Shown here one piece after another: positions 1 through 8,376 of a DNA stretch of 64,000 nucleotides (position 1 is the stretch's first letter; the number at the start of each line of letters is the position of its first letter). Location of the stretch: the NCBI RefSeq assembly GCF_008086345.1, contig NZ_CP043006.1, forward strand, positions 1,982,032 through 2,046,031, read 5' to 3'. The notes under the pieces were generated by a model. It worked only from the letters and a program-made list of their open reading frames with translations, ran no database searches and was not told where the DNA came from. This DNA comes from Chitinophaga sp. XS-30 (GTDB taxonomy: Bacteria > Bacteroidota > Bacteroidia > Chitinophagales > Chitinophagaceae). Made by a program: the position numbers and the translations under genes.

Positions 1-2076
1 GGCGGGATCGGCATCATATACCTGCAGAACCGGCAGGTCAAAATAAATGGGTGAAGGATAGCGATAAGCCATGGTCGGAGCCTTGGTGGCCAGACCATAT
101 CCAAAGGTCACCTGCCACGTTTTGTTCAGGGAATAAGCCATATTCAAACGGGGTTGCAAAGTGCCCTGACCGTTCTGCACATCATACCGGAGGCCCGCGT
201 TCGTGGTTAAAGTACGCCCTGATACCATCAACTCGAAATTGTCCTGCAGGAAGTAGCCGCTGTTGATGATGGCAGGCATCAGGTCGAAGCTGTAGGGGCG
301 CTCATTCTGATAATTCAGGTTGGCGAAGCGCGGTGCTTCGGGATTTACGACCACTCCCTTACCGCCGTTGTTGGAGATATACAGATTTGCACCTGCGCTG
401 AGCTGATGCAGTACCTTTCCTGTGCTGGCCTCCCCGCTGAAGACGAGGTTGCCGTTGAAGTTTTCCGGTTCTCCAAGAATATGATCTATTGAAGTGAAGA
501 TGCCGGGGGTGTAATATCCTTCATAGATACCGGTGGTGTCTTTATCCGCCATGGGGCGGGGATCGCTGTTGAATGCATATTGCGTATAGGATTCCTGGTG
601 GCCTTTGCTGTAACCCATGCTGAGGCTGATTCGTTTCAGGTAGTCATGTTGTATGGTAAAAGCGGTACGGTTTGATATGCGGATATTCCGGCTCCTGATA
701 AATGTTTTCTTCTCTCTGATATCTTCAGGGTCCACCTTTATATCATCATTACGGAAACTGTAATCGACGGAAATGGTGTTTTTGATATTCTCCCCGAAGT
801 GGTCGGTCCACATAAGCCCAAGATTTGTGCGGGCGTACGTTTGCAGATTTGTGACGGGATTCTCGTTGCTTCGCAGATAATTGGCGGAGAGGTTCAGTGC
901 ACCCCATTTCCTGCCCAGCGCCAGTCCTTTCGAAAGTGAATATTGCGAAGAATATCCGCTGATGCCAATGCCCAATTGTAATTTGTTTTTACCCGCCTGC
1001 CGGTCTATGATCACGGCGCCGTTGGTGATGTCGCCGTATTGCGCGGGGGCAACGCCGGATATCACTTCTATCCGCTCGATGTTATTTACCGGGATATCCC
1101 GCAGATCGAGACCGGTAAATGGAACATCAAAGCTGCCGTAACCTGCCTGTGAAATAAGGCTTCCGCCGTACTTTCCGATACTCTTTGTCTGCATGTTGGC
1201 ATTGTTGGAAAGCAGGATGTCGTCAATGATAAATGCAGTGCCGAGAGAGTTGTTCATCGCTGCGCCGGCGTTGGCGCTCGTACGCAATGTAAGTGTCTGC
1301 ACTTCATGCAGATTGGGCGCTTTGATCTCTTTGCCGGGGAGGTTGTTCAGTATATCGGCCATGCTGAATGCCTGGGACTGCTCGATGGATTCACGGTCGA
1401 ATACCACGGAAGAATTGGATTGCTGTGCTTTCTGTACACCGGTTACCTGTACGCCTTCGAGAGAAAGGCTGAGGTCCTGCAGCCGGAAAAGCTGCATTTG
1501 CCCATATTCTTTTTGTTCGACCAGTCTTTCCTCTGTTCGTTTCCCGACGTATGTTACCGTAATGCGTGCCACTGTGATATGCGGCGGTACCTGCAGCCGG
1601 AAAGTACCCTCGTTGCTGGTGGTCAGCAGGCTGCCGGTTTCCCTGACCTTCACGGAAGCAAACTCAAGCGGCTGATCTTTTTCATCCAGCACTTTCCCGG
1701 TCAGCACTTGCGGTTCCGCCGCCTTTTCTGCCAGCGGAGCATGGGCTGCTGTTACGTTCTGTTCCCTGGGTTTGTATATCAGCACCCGGGAGCCATTTAC
1801 CCGGAAGGTGAAGCCGCTTCCTCTCAGGAGGTTGTCAAGAATATGCTGTATGCTTTTCTGCCTGGCGGCGTATGCTTTTACCCGCACCTGCCGCAGCTCA
1901 AGGGGATTATAAGTGAGGTTCAAACCTGTGGCGCCGGCCAGCTGACGGAGGGCTTCGTCCAGGGTACCTGCTTTAATCCCGATGTTATAACGTTCGCTCT
2001 GCGCCTGCCGGGCATAACTTCCCGCTGTTATCAGGCAGCTGAAGCATAAACAACATATGATGATCCCCTTATTCAT
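1..2076 (-). CDS. TonB-dependent receptor with STN domain, 5' part only (cut by left edge)
   Basis: This is the N-terminal part of an outer-membrane TonB-dependent receptor; about 692 codons lie in the window and the frame is open to base 1. My own translation gives a signal peptide (residues 1-25, ending SYA), an STN/secretin-like domain (about 28-100, with GTLDEALRQL), a carboxypeptidase-regulatory-like domain (about 120-200, starting TGKVLDEKDQPLEFA) and a plug containing VAPAQYGDITNGAVII. An STN domain is typical of receptors that signal through FecR to an ECF sigma factor, and those two genes lie directly upstream. The start at 2076 overlaps the FecR stop by 8 bases, suggesting translational coupling. 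The plug motif differs from the SusC signature and no SusD-like gene is visible, so it may be a siderophore- or metal-type receptor. The substrate is unknown. Confidence 0.88.
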   Translation of the reverse strand, partial: MNKGIIICCLCFSCLITAGSYARQAQSERYNIGIKAGTLDEALRQLAGATGLNLTYNPLELRQVRVKAYAARQKSIQHILDNLLRGSGFTFRVNGSRVLIYKPREQNVTAAHAPLAEKAAEPQVLTGKVLDEKDQPLEFASVKVRETGSLLTTSNEGTFRLQVPPHITVARITVTYVGKRTEERLVEQKEYGQMQLFRLQDLSLSLEGVQVTGVQKAQQSNSSVVFDRESIEQSQAFSMADILNNLPGKEIKAPNLHEVQTLTLRTSANAGAAMNNSLGTAFIIDDILLSNNANMQTKSIGKYGGSLISQAGYGSFDVPFTGLDLRDIPVNNIERIEVISGVAPAQYGDITNGAVIIDRQAGKNKLQLGIGISGYSSQYSLSKGLALGRKWGALNLSANYLRSNENPVTNLQTYARTNLGLMWTDHFGENIKNTISVDYSFRNDDIKVDPEDIREKKTFIRSRNIRISNRTAFTIQHDYLKRISLSMGYSKGHQESYTQYAFNSDPRPMADKDTTGIYEGYYTPGIFTSIDHILGEPENFNGNLVFSGEASTGKVLHQLSAGANLYISNNGGKGVVVNPEAPRFANLNYQNERPYSFDLMPAIINSGYFLQDNFELMVSGRTLTTNAGLRYDVQNGQGTLQPRLNMAYSLNKTWQVTFGYGLATKAPTMAYRYPSPIYFDLPVLQVYDADPA

Positions 2077-3109
2077 TCTTTAAAATTTCACTGCACGGTG
2101 CGCCTTTCAGCCGGATGGTATTTCCGTTGACGGTACAGGTAATGCCATAGATAATTTCCAAAGTGCGTAGTATCTCCCGGATATTTTCGCCGTGGCGGAA
2201 AGCAGTGGTGATCCTGCAATCTGCCATGGCCGGGTCGCTGAACACCAAATGCATATGGTACAAGTTCCGGAGTACGAGTTGCAGCTCCCTGAAACTAACA
2301 TCATTCAATACGATCCGGCCGTTCATCCATGCTGCGGTTTCGGGTGAATAGCGCATGAGCCTGAGTGAACCCGAGCTTTTGTTGATGGTGCCACCTTCGC
2401 CGGCTTTCAGGCTGATCGCTTCCTGATGTCCTGAACGGCTCAATATTACTTCCCCTGTTACCACACCTACGCTTTCTTCTTCCAGTCCCGAATAGCTTTT
2501 CACGCTGAATACCGTCCCGAGGTCCAGTACACGCATGCCGGAGGGTGTTGTAACGGAGAAAGGTTTACGGGTGTCATGTGTTACATCAAAGCAGGCCTCA
2601 CCCTCCAGCAGGGTTACTTCCCGCTGCTGCCCGAAAGTTTCCCTGTACTGAATACGGCTTTCCGCATTCAGCCATACAGACGAGCCGTCAGGCAGCATGA
2701 ATTTTTTTATTTCCCCCACGCCTGTCCGCGCCATTACCAGGGAAGCTGAAGGCTGCCGGAATATGAGGATACAGGTGATGGCAGACAGGAGTATCAGGAC
2801 TGCGGCTGCGGGCAAATGCCATTTCCGGTTCCTTCTTGCTTCAACAGGTACCGTAGCGGTGATGGTGATCTCTTCCGGCTGATGTAGCAGGGCTTTGAGT
2901 TTTGCCGTTTCTTCTGCTATTTCTTTTGCCTTCCCATAGCCATGCAGGGCGATGACCAGTTCCCTGGCTTCCCGGAATATGCTGCCGTGCTGCGGGAATT
3001 CCTGTTCTTTTTGCTTCCAGTACGCAACGGCATCAGGATCTGTTCCGAGACAGCAGGCTATAAAAGTTTCATCACTTACCAGGTATTCAATGGTAACAGG
3101 TTGCTGCAT
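2069..3109 (-). CDS. FecR-family anti-sigma factor
   Basis: Inner-membrane regulator that passes a signal from the neighbouring receptor to an ECF sigma factor. The 346-aa protein has a cytoplasmic N-terminal region (1-95), one membrane segment at about 99-117 (HLPAAAVLILLSAITCILIF), a periplasmic FecR domain at about 130-225 (with PDGSSVWLNAESRIQY and EGEACFDVTHD) and a C-terminal DUF4974 domain at about 268-340. It lies 67 bases downstream of the sigma gene and overlaps the receptor start by 8 bases. Sigma, FecR, receptor is the usual order. Family and topology are clear; the inducing ligand is not. Confidence 0.93.
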   Translation of the reverse strand: MQQPVTIEYLVSDETFIACCLGTDPDAVAYWKQKEQEFPQHGSIFREARELVIALHGYGKAKEIAEETAKLKALLHQPEEITITATVPVEARRNRKWHLPAAAVLILLSAITCILIFRQPSASLVMARTGVGEIKKFMLPDGSSVWLNAESRIQYRETFGQQREVTLLEGEACFDVTHDTRKPFSVTTPSGMRVLDLGTVFSVKSYSGLEEESVGVVTGEVILSRSGHQEAISLKAGEGGTINKSSGSLRLMRYSPETAAWMNGRIVLNDVSFRELQLVLRNLYHMHLVFSDPAMADCRITTAFRHGENIREILRTLEIIYGITCTVNGNTIRLKGAPCSEILKNE

Positions 3110-3176
3110 GCAAGTGGGCTTTTTATGTAAGAGGGGATGGGGAAACAGTTTTTACCCTTCAAAAAGGGAATTTTTT

Positions 3177-3776
3177 TTACCGCAGGGCCAATTGTGCGGT
3201 CAACACGGATGGGTAGGGGGTGTCAGTGCCGGCCAGTTGGGCTCTCAGCGTTTTGATGGCCTCGTGTAATTTATTGTAGATAGTGCGCTCGCTCAGGCCG
3301 GTGCGGACTGTTATTTCCCTGTAGCTGAGACCTTCGAGATATTTCAGACGGATAAGTTGTTGCTTCCGGGGAGGCAGCAAGGCTATAGCGGCGGATACAG
3401 CTTCCTGCAAGCGAAAAGTGTCATCACGATGAACAAGCTCCTGCTCATGGGAAGTTTCGGCCGGTTCATCACATGTATCCGGCCAGCCTGATGAAGAAGG
3501 GTCAGCCTGCCTGTTTTCCAGCATGCCAATTAACCGCCTCTTGAAAGCGGTGAAAATGTATGCCTGCGGACTTTGCGCATCCGGGAGCGAGTCGCGTTTC
3601 TGCCAGAGGTACAGGAAGGTCTGGTTAATAGCGTCTTTTACCAGTTCCCGATCGGAAGAGAATTTTAACCCGTAGGCCAGTATTCCCGTATAAAGCGTGT
3701 TATGCAACCTGTAAAGCAGGCTTTCATCTCCCTGCAACAAACCATGCCACAAATGTCTGATATCAAGGTTGGTCAT
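3177..3776 (-). CDS. ECF RNA polymerase sigma factor (FecI/sigma-70 family)
   Basis: A 199-aa ECF sigma factor. Region 2 lies at about 20-90 (with DAINQTFLYLWQKRD) and the region 4 helix-turn-helix at about 125-185 (LPPRKQQLIRLKYLEGLSYREI, then TGLSERTIYNKLHEAI). It has only these two domains, as in ECF factors. It is the first gene of a sigma-FecR-receptor cassette and is expected to be held by the adjacent FecR and to drive the receptor gene. A TAATTTTG box lies 28 bases upstream of the start (3805-3812). Confidence 0.92.
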   Translation of the reverse strand: MTNLDIRHLWHGLLQGDESLLYRLHNTLYTGILAYGLKFSSDRELVKDAINQTFLYLWQKRDSLPDAQSPQAYIFTAFKRRLIGMLENRQADPSSSGWPDTCDEPAETSHEQELVHRDDTFRLQEAVSAAIALLPPRKQQLIRLKYLEGLSYREITVRTGLSERTIYNKLHEAIKTLRAQLAGTDTPYPSVLTAQLALR

Positions 3777-3804
3777 ATTATTCCAATATGATTTGAATAA
3801 TGGG

Positions 3805-3812
3805 CAAAATTA
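3805..3812 (-). promoter_or_regulatory. Candidate -7 promoter box of the sigma-factor gene
   Basis: Read on the minus strand the sequence is TAATTTTG, an exact match to the Bacteroidota -7 consensus TAnnTTTG. It would give a leader of about 25 nt. I found no TTG at the expected -33 distance, so the call rests on the -7 box and its position. Confidence 0.45.
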
Positions 3813-3990
3813 CGCCCTGCGGTTTGATAAGGTTTACGAAATGCGGAATTTTATCGGCGTATTAAAGAGACGGAAAGGTGGGGAATGCAAGCCAGTAGCG
3901 GGATTTATTGTTTTTAGAGCAATTCCCGATTGGAGCAACGGCGTTGCCAGGCAAGTTGTTGCAGCAAAAAGTGGTCGATATGAACCAGGC

Positions 3991-5583
3991 TTACACCTCC
4001 AGCAATTGCTTCAGATCGTCCAGCGTATTGATCTCCTCCGCCGTTTTATCTTTCCGCCACCTGTGGATGCGCGGGAAACGCAGCGCGATGCCTGATTTGT
4101 GCCGGTTGGATGCGGCAATGCCTTCAAATGCGATCTCGAAAACAAGCTCGGGCTTCACCGTACGCACGGGCCCGAATTTTTCCACGGCATTCCGTTTTAC
4201 CCAGTTATCCACTTCAGCGATCTCTTTATCTGTGAGGCCGGAATAGGCCTTGGCAAAGGGGACCAGCTGATCACCGTTCCGCACGGCGAAGGTGTAATCG
4301 GTATAAAGATTGGAGCGGCGGCCGTGGCCTCTCTGTGCATAGATCATCACGGCATCTACGGTAAAAGGATCGATCTTCCATTTCCACCAGTCGCCTCGCC
4401 TCCTGCCAACCTGGTAAGCGGAATCGAGTTTTTTCAACATCAGCCCCTCGCTTCCGTTCCTGCGGGAGGCTTCTCTGAGCGCGGCCAGCTCTGGCCAGTC
4501 GGAGTAAGGGACCAGGGGAGAGAGCTTTAATGCCGGCTGGCGAATGCCGCCCACGAGCTTTTCCAGCAAGGTCCGCCGGTCCTGCAGCGGCAGCAACCGT
4601 ATGTCGTTGCCTTGCCATTCCAGCAGGTCGTAGCAATAGAAGATCACCGGCGCTTCCTGCAATTGTTTTTTCGTGACATTTTTCCGGCCGATGCGTGTCT
4701 GCAGCGCCTGGAAAGGCAAGGGGCGATCACCTTCCTGGTCGTAGGCGAGTATCTCGCCATCGATGGCTACGCCTTCCGGAAGAAAGGTTTGCAGAACGGT
4801 CAGTTCCGGGAATTTCTCCGTGATCAGCTCTTCTCCGCGGGACCAGATGAACAATTGCCCGTTGCGGTGGATCATCTGGCCGCGGATGCCATCCCATTTC
4901 CATTCCGCCTGCCATTCTTCCGGCTCACCCAGCTCTTCCGGCGGGCTTTCAAGGGCGTAGGCGAGGAAGAAGGGATAAGGCCTGGAATCGTCCGCATTCC
5001 GCGCTTCTTCGTTCAGCAGATCTCCCATGGTGGTCTGCTGCGGGTCCCAGTTGCCGCTGATCATGTGGGATATTGTCGCCGGCGCGATGTGATAGGTCTT
5101 TGCCAGCGCGTTCACGATCATGCTCTGAGACACGCCGATGCGAAAGCCGCCGGTGATGAGCTTGTTGAAAACAAAACGTTCTGTATGCTGCATCTGGTCC
5201 CATGCATTGCGGATGAAGGCCGATTTTTCAGCTTCCGGCGCCTTTTCGAGCGCGATCAGCCGGTCGAGCCAGTAATGCAACGGCCTGGGAGCTGTGGTGA
5301 TATTGGGTGGCGGCAGCAGCAGTGCAATGGTTTCCGCGAGGTCGCCTACGGTGTGATAACATTCGTTGAACAGCCATTCGGACAGGCCTGCCACTTCCAT
5401 ACACCATACTTTCATGAGTGTGGAATTGACAACGCGTTTTGGTTTTCGCCCGGAGAAGAGCGCCAGCACCCAGGGTTTGTCCTTTTCGTCCGCCGTCGCA
5501 AAATAACGGCTTAGCGCAGCCAGCTTTTCGTTGGTCTTCGTGCTTTGTGAGAGCGTGAATATGAGTTGTGAGAAGTGCTGCAT
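3991..5583 (-). CDS. ATP-dependent DNA ligase
   Basis: Seals nicks using ATP. The 530-aa form has an N-terminal DNA-binding region, the adenylation motif EWKWDGIRG with nucleophilic Lys229, GEILAYD (motif III), SEGLMLKKLD (motif IV), WWKWKID (motif V) and a C-terminal OB-fold region. The reading frame stays open to 5634, but I place the start at 5583 (MQHFSQLIF). That ATG lies one base after the stop of the upstream exonuclease, consistent with translational coupling, and the extra 17 residues resemble no ligase N-terminus. Ligases of this type often travel with an MBL-fold exonuclease, a DEXH helicase and a metallophosphoesterase. Only the exonuclease is present here. A DNA-repair role is inferred from the family and the neighbour. 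Confidence 0.93.
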   Translation of the reverse strand: MQHFSQLIFTLSQSTKTNEKLAALSRYFATADEKDKPWVLALFSGRKPKRVVNSTLMKVWCMEVAGLSEWLFNECYHTVGDLAETIALLLPPPNITTAPRPLHYWLDRLIALEKAPEAEKSAFIRNAWDQMQHTERFVFNKLITGGFRIGVSQSMIVNALAKTYHIAPATISHMISGNWDPQQTTMGDLLNEEARNADDSRPYPFFLAYALESPPEELGEPEEWQAEWKWDGIRGQMIHRNGQLFIWSRGEELITEKFPELTVLQTFLPEGVAIDGEILAYDQEGDRPLPFQALQTRIGRKNVTKKQLQEAPVIFYCYDLLEWQGNDIRLLPLQDRRTLLEKLVGGIRQPALKLSPLVPYSDWPELAALREASRRNGSEGLMLKKLDSAYQVGRRRGDWWKWKIDPFTVDAVMIYAQRGHGRRSNLYTDYTFAVRNGDQLVPFAKAYSGLTDKEIAEVDNWVKRNAVEKFGPVRTVKPELVFEIAFEGIAASNRHKSGIALRFPRIHRWRKDKTAEEINTLDDLKQLLEV

Positions 5584-5584
5584 A

Positions 5585-6688
5585 CTACTCGGGTGTATCA
5601 GGTGTTCCATTCCCCGTTTGAGGTGTTTCCGCACCGGGCGCCTGTATGTGTAATGCCGTATTGCCGGAGGATGCTGCGTTTCCGGCTCCGGTTATTTCTT
5701 CTTCCTCAGCACCGTAGGCCGTTTTTGCTTCTTCCGCTTCCAGCCCGTTTTCCTGCAGGTATCGTGCCATTACGCTGCTGAAGCCATGCGTGGCAAATAT
5801 TTTCTCCGCGCCCGTGGCTTTGATGGCCTGTAAAAGCCCCGGCCAGTCGGCATGGTCCGATATCGCAAAACCGGCATCGGCATTTTGCCTGCGGGTGTTT
5901 CCCCTGACCTGCATCCATCCGCTGCAAACGCCCAGTGCGTAAGGGGCAAAGCGGCGCATCCAGGCAGAGTCTGCCGCGGAAGGAGGGGCAATGACCAGGC
6001 TGTTCGGGAAAGCTTCCTTTGGTGTTTGCGGTGTGATCAGCTCCACCTGGGGCAAAGGCCATCCATGTTTGCGAAGCATCTCATGTGCATTGAAGATGGC
6101 GCCGTGCACCAGGAACCGCTCGACCGAATGTGAGAGGTTGTAGATCAGCCGCTGGGCCTTTCCCAGGCTGTAAGCTACCAGTACGCTGTTCTTTCCCGCT
6201 TGTTCATTTTCGTGTATCCACGACCGTATGTCGCTGAAGATATTGTGCTGCGGTTTCCAGCGGTAAATGGGTAGCCCGAAGGTGGATTCCGTAATGAAAA
6301 CGTGGCATTTCAACGGTTCAAAAGCACCGGAGATACCGTCATTTTCAGTTTTGTAATCACCGCTGGCCACCCAGGTCTGCCCGCCGTAACTCACCTTCAC
6401 TTGTGCAGAGCCGATCATATGCCCGGCGGGATGGAAGGAGAGGGTAACACCGTTAATATAGATTTGCTCTCCGAAGGCCAGTCCCTGAACGCTGATATCC
6501 TGCCCCAGCCGTAACTGCAACAGCGGTATGCTGTCCTTCGCACAGAGGTAGTGCTGATTACCCGGACGGGCATGATCGGAATGGGCATGGGTAATCACTG
6601 CACGGGGCACCGGTTTCCAGGGATCGATATAGAAGTCGCCGGCCGCACAATAGATACCTTTGTCCGTAAAGGAGAGAACGGGTTGCAT
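5585..6688 (-). CDS. Ligase-associated MBL-fold DNA exonuclease
   Basis: Metallo-beta-lactamase-fold nuclease of the ligase-associated (beta-CASP/SNM1-like) group. Zinc-ligand motifs are visible: THAHSDHAR near residue 47, PAGHMIGSAQV, SGDYK, AISDHADW and a late FATHGFSS. I start it at 6688 (MQPVLSFTDKGIYC) rather than at the first in-frame ATG at 6724, because family members begin close to this sequence. It ends one base before the DNA-ligase start, so the two are almost certainly co-transcribed. The last 40 or so residues form an acidic, Gly/Ala/Pro-rich tail that looks disordered and is not part of the nuclease fold. The substrate is inferred from the family. Confidence 0.9.
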   Translation of the reverse strand: MQPVLSFTDKGIYCAAGDFYIDPWKPVPRAVITHAHSDHARPGNQHYLCAKDSIPLLQLRLGQDISVQGLAFGEQIYINGVTLSFHPAGHMIGSAQVKVSYGGQTWVASGDYKTENDGISGAFEPLKCHVFITESTFGLPIYRWKPQHNIFSDIRSWIHENEQAGKNSVLVAYSLGKAQRLIYNLSHSVERFLVHGAIFNAHEMLRKHGWPLPQVELITPQTPKEAFPNSLVIAPPSAADSAWMRRFAPYALGVCSGWMQVRGNTRRQNADAGFAISDHADWPGLLQAIKATGAEKIFATHGFSSVMARYLQENGLEAEEAKTAYGAEEEEITGAGNAASSGNTALHIQAPGAETPQTGNGTPDTPE

Positions 6689-6891
6689 GGATACTGAAGT
6701 TAAGATAAAACAGGAGGGCATCAAAATTCAGGCCGGTTGCCGGAAAACAGATTACCGGAAAACAAAGAGGGGATGACTCAAAAGTAAAATGTAGTCCCTT
6801 TGAGTCCGCTTTACGTAACCCCTTTGCTCCGCTGAGTCCATGTTTGACAGCTTTTGTGTCAACTTATTTCAGGACGAGGCAGGACCCGAAT
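6689..6891. other. Intergenic spacer with two inverted repeats
   Basis: No credible gene lies between the exonuclease start and the terminator. GACTCAAA at 6775 pairs with TTTGAGTC ending at 6806. TTGACA and TGTCAA flank 7 bases near 6844-6862. Either could be a regulator site upstream of the exonuclease/ligase pair. Confidence 0.4.
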
Positions 6892-6925
6892 AAAAAAAAG
6901 GCTGCATCGATCTGATACAGCCTCT
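6892..6925 (-). terminator. Rho-independent terminator of the substrate-binding lipoprotein gene
   Basis: On the minus strand AGGCTGTATC pairs with GATGCAGCCT (one G-U pair) around a short loop, followed by eight T residues. It lies 21 bases past the stop of the lipoprotein gene. It resembles the hairpins at 29123-29157 and 36381-36424. Confidence 0.88.
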
Positions 6926-6946
6926 TCCCCGGATCTCCGAAAAATG

Positions 6947-8275
6947 TCAGAGATGGGCATTCATCCGGTAGTCGGCGCTGTCGCCTTTCTGGATGATGTA
7001 AATATTTTTGTTCTCGAAGTATGCGGGTATTTCGTCTTTCTCTTCGTTCAGATAAACGGGTTGAAAATTGAAATCGGTGTAAACGCGGTTGGCGGGTTTG
7101 TTGAGATCTTTATTGAAGTACACGCCATCCTGCGTGAGCGCCTTCACAAAATACCAGGTTTGTTCAAATCCTTTGAAGGCCATGTCCGAAGGGCGTGATT
7201 TATACACGCGTTTGAAATAATCGGATACATATTTACTGAAGGTATCTGCTTTCTCGTTGTAATAGGGGGATGAATAGTAGAGGGTAAGCCCTTCGAATTC
7301 AGGCTCTTTGAACTTCATCACATCCCAGGTAGGCATACCGAAGATATGCATCGGATAGGTGGCTTTATGCACGGCGAGTTTGCGCAGGATATTCTTGGCG
7401 CCGGCTTCGTCCAGTGCTGTGATGATGCAGATGTTCGGCCGGTCTGCCAGCAGGTATTGCGTCAGCTGGGCATCTGTGGTCGCATCGCTCCATACTACCT
7501 CACGGATACGGCTTTTTTTGTCATATGACATTTTATCGTAGGCGACCTTGATGTTTCCGCCGATGCTGGCTTCGAAGGAGGAGCCTCTACGGATCACCAG
7601 GATATTCTTGGTGGCAAATCCTTTCTGCACGTAGTCGTGTATAGCCTCTACATGTGAGCGGAGAGTGCTGTTGCTGATGAGCAGAAAGGGATTTTCTGAA
7701 ATGCCGCCGTCGTTAGGGAAAGTGGCGGATACGAGGTTGATCTGTTTTTCCCGGGCAAAATCGCTCAGTGGTTTCAGTTCCGGGGTGCTTACCGCGCCGA
7801 TGATCAGGTCTACCGCATCCAGCTGGCGGTTGCGGATCAGGGTAGGCACATCGTTCTGACGCGCTTTGTTGTCGAACACCTGCACATTCAGCTGTACGCC
7901 TTGTTTTTCCAGGGAATCGAGGGCAAGCTGTACGCCTTCATAGAATTCGAGGCCGGGCAGCACATAACGCGGCATGGTGCGGCCGGGAATCTCCAGCGAA
8001 GCAGCGAATACGGAATCCAGGTAAAGCGGTGCAAATACAGCGATGTTGTAGCTGCTGCGTTTCACTTCTTTGGCGAAAGCCGGAACATTGAAGGGAGCTT
8101 TGGCATCCGGTTTCTTTGTTTCCTCCGGTTTCTTTTCCTCCGGTTTGGGCTTGCTCAGCTCCGGCGGCGGGCCGTCAGTTTTCGCAGGCGCCGGGCGGAA
8201 GATCGCACAGGCCTGCAACAGCATGATGCCGGAGAGGACAAGCGTACACCTGATAAATGTTTTCGATCGGATCAT
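6947..8275 (-). CDS. ABC-type periplasmic substrate-binding lipoprotein
   Basis: A 442-aa lipoprotein with a type I periplasmic-binding fold (leucine-binding/Peripla_BP_6 type, also used by LpoA-like penicillin-binding-protein activators). I start it at 8275 (MIRSKTFIRC) because this gives a clean lipoprotein signal with lipobox LLQAC and Cys23 as the first mature residue. A Pro/Lys/Glu-rich linker follows (about 28-60), then the binding domain (SYNIAVFAPLYLDSV, later LIIGAVSTPELKPLSDFA). No ABC permease or ATPase lies beside it, so a stand-alone sensing or cell-wall role is as plausible as transport. It lies 101 bases downstream of guaA and ends at a strong terminator. Confidence 0.8.
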   Translation of the reverse strand: MIRSKTFIRCTLVLSGIMLLQACAIFRPAPAKTDGPPPELSKPKPEEKKPEETKKPDAKAPFNVPAFAKEVKRSSYNIAVFAPLYLDSVFAASLEIPGRTMPRYVLPGLEFYEGVQLALDSLEKQGVQLNVQVFDNKARQNDVPTLIRNRQLDAVDLIIGAVSTPELKPLSDFAREKQINLVSATFPNDGGISENPFLLISNSTLRSHVEAIHDYVQKGFATKNILVIRRGSSFEASIGGNIKVAYDKMSYDKKSRIREVVWSDATTDAQLTQYLLADRPNICIITALDEAGAKNILRKLAVHKATYPMHIFGMPTWDVMKFKEPEFEGLTLYYSSPYYNEKADTFSKYVSDYFKRVYKSRPSDMAFKGFEQTWYFVKALTQDGVYFNKDLNKPANRVYTDFNFQPVYLNEEKDEIPAYFENKNIYIIQKGDSADYRMNAHL

Positions 8276-8376
8276 ATGGTGCCAGTAATTGCAAAAATCA
8301 TTCCACGTAAACGAATAACGAACTGCAAATGAGCATTCCCGCATTTGCAATCCGTTATTGCTAATCTGTAATCAAT

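Noticed and set aside
3150..3178. CCCTT-loop-AAGGG hairpin between the sigma and FecR genes
   Set aside because: The T-run lies on the wrong side for minus-strand transcription, and the genes should be co-transcribed.
4612..5514. A 300-codon plus-strand frame opposite the DNA ligase
   Set aside because: No motifs, and it overlaps a confident gene entirely.
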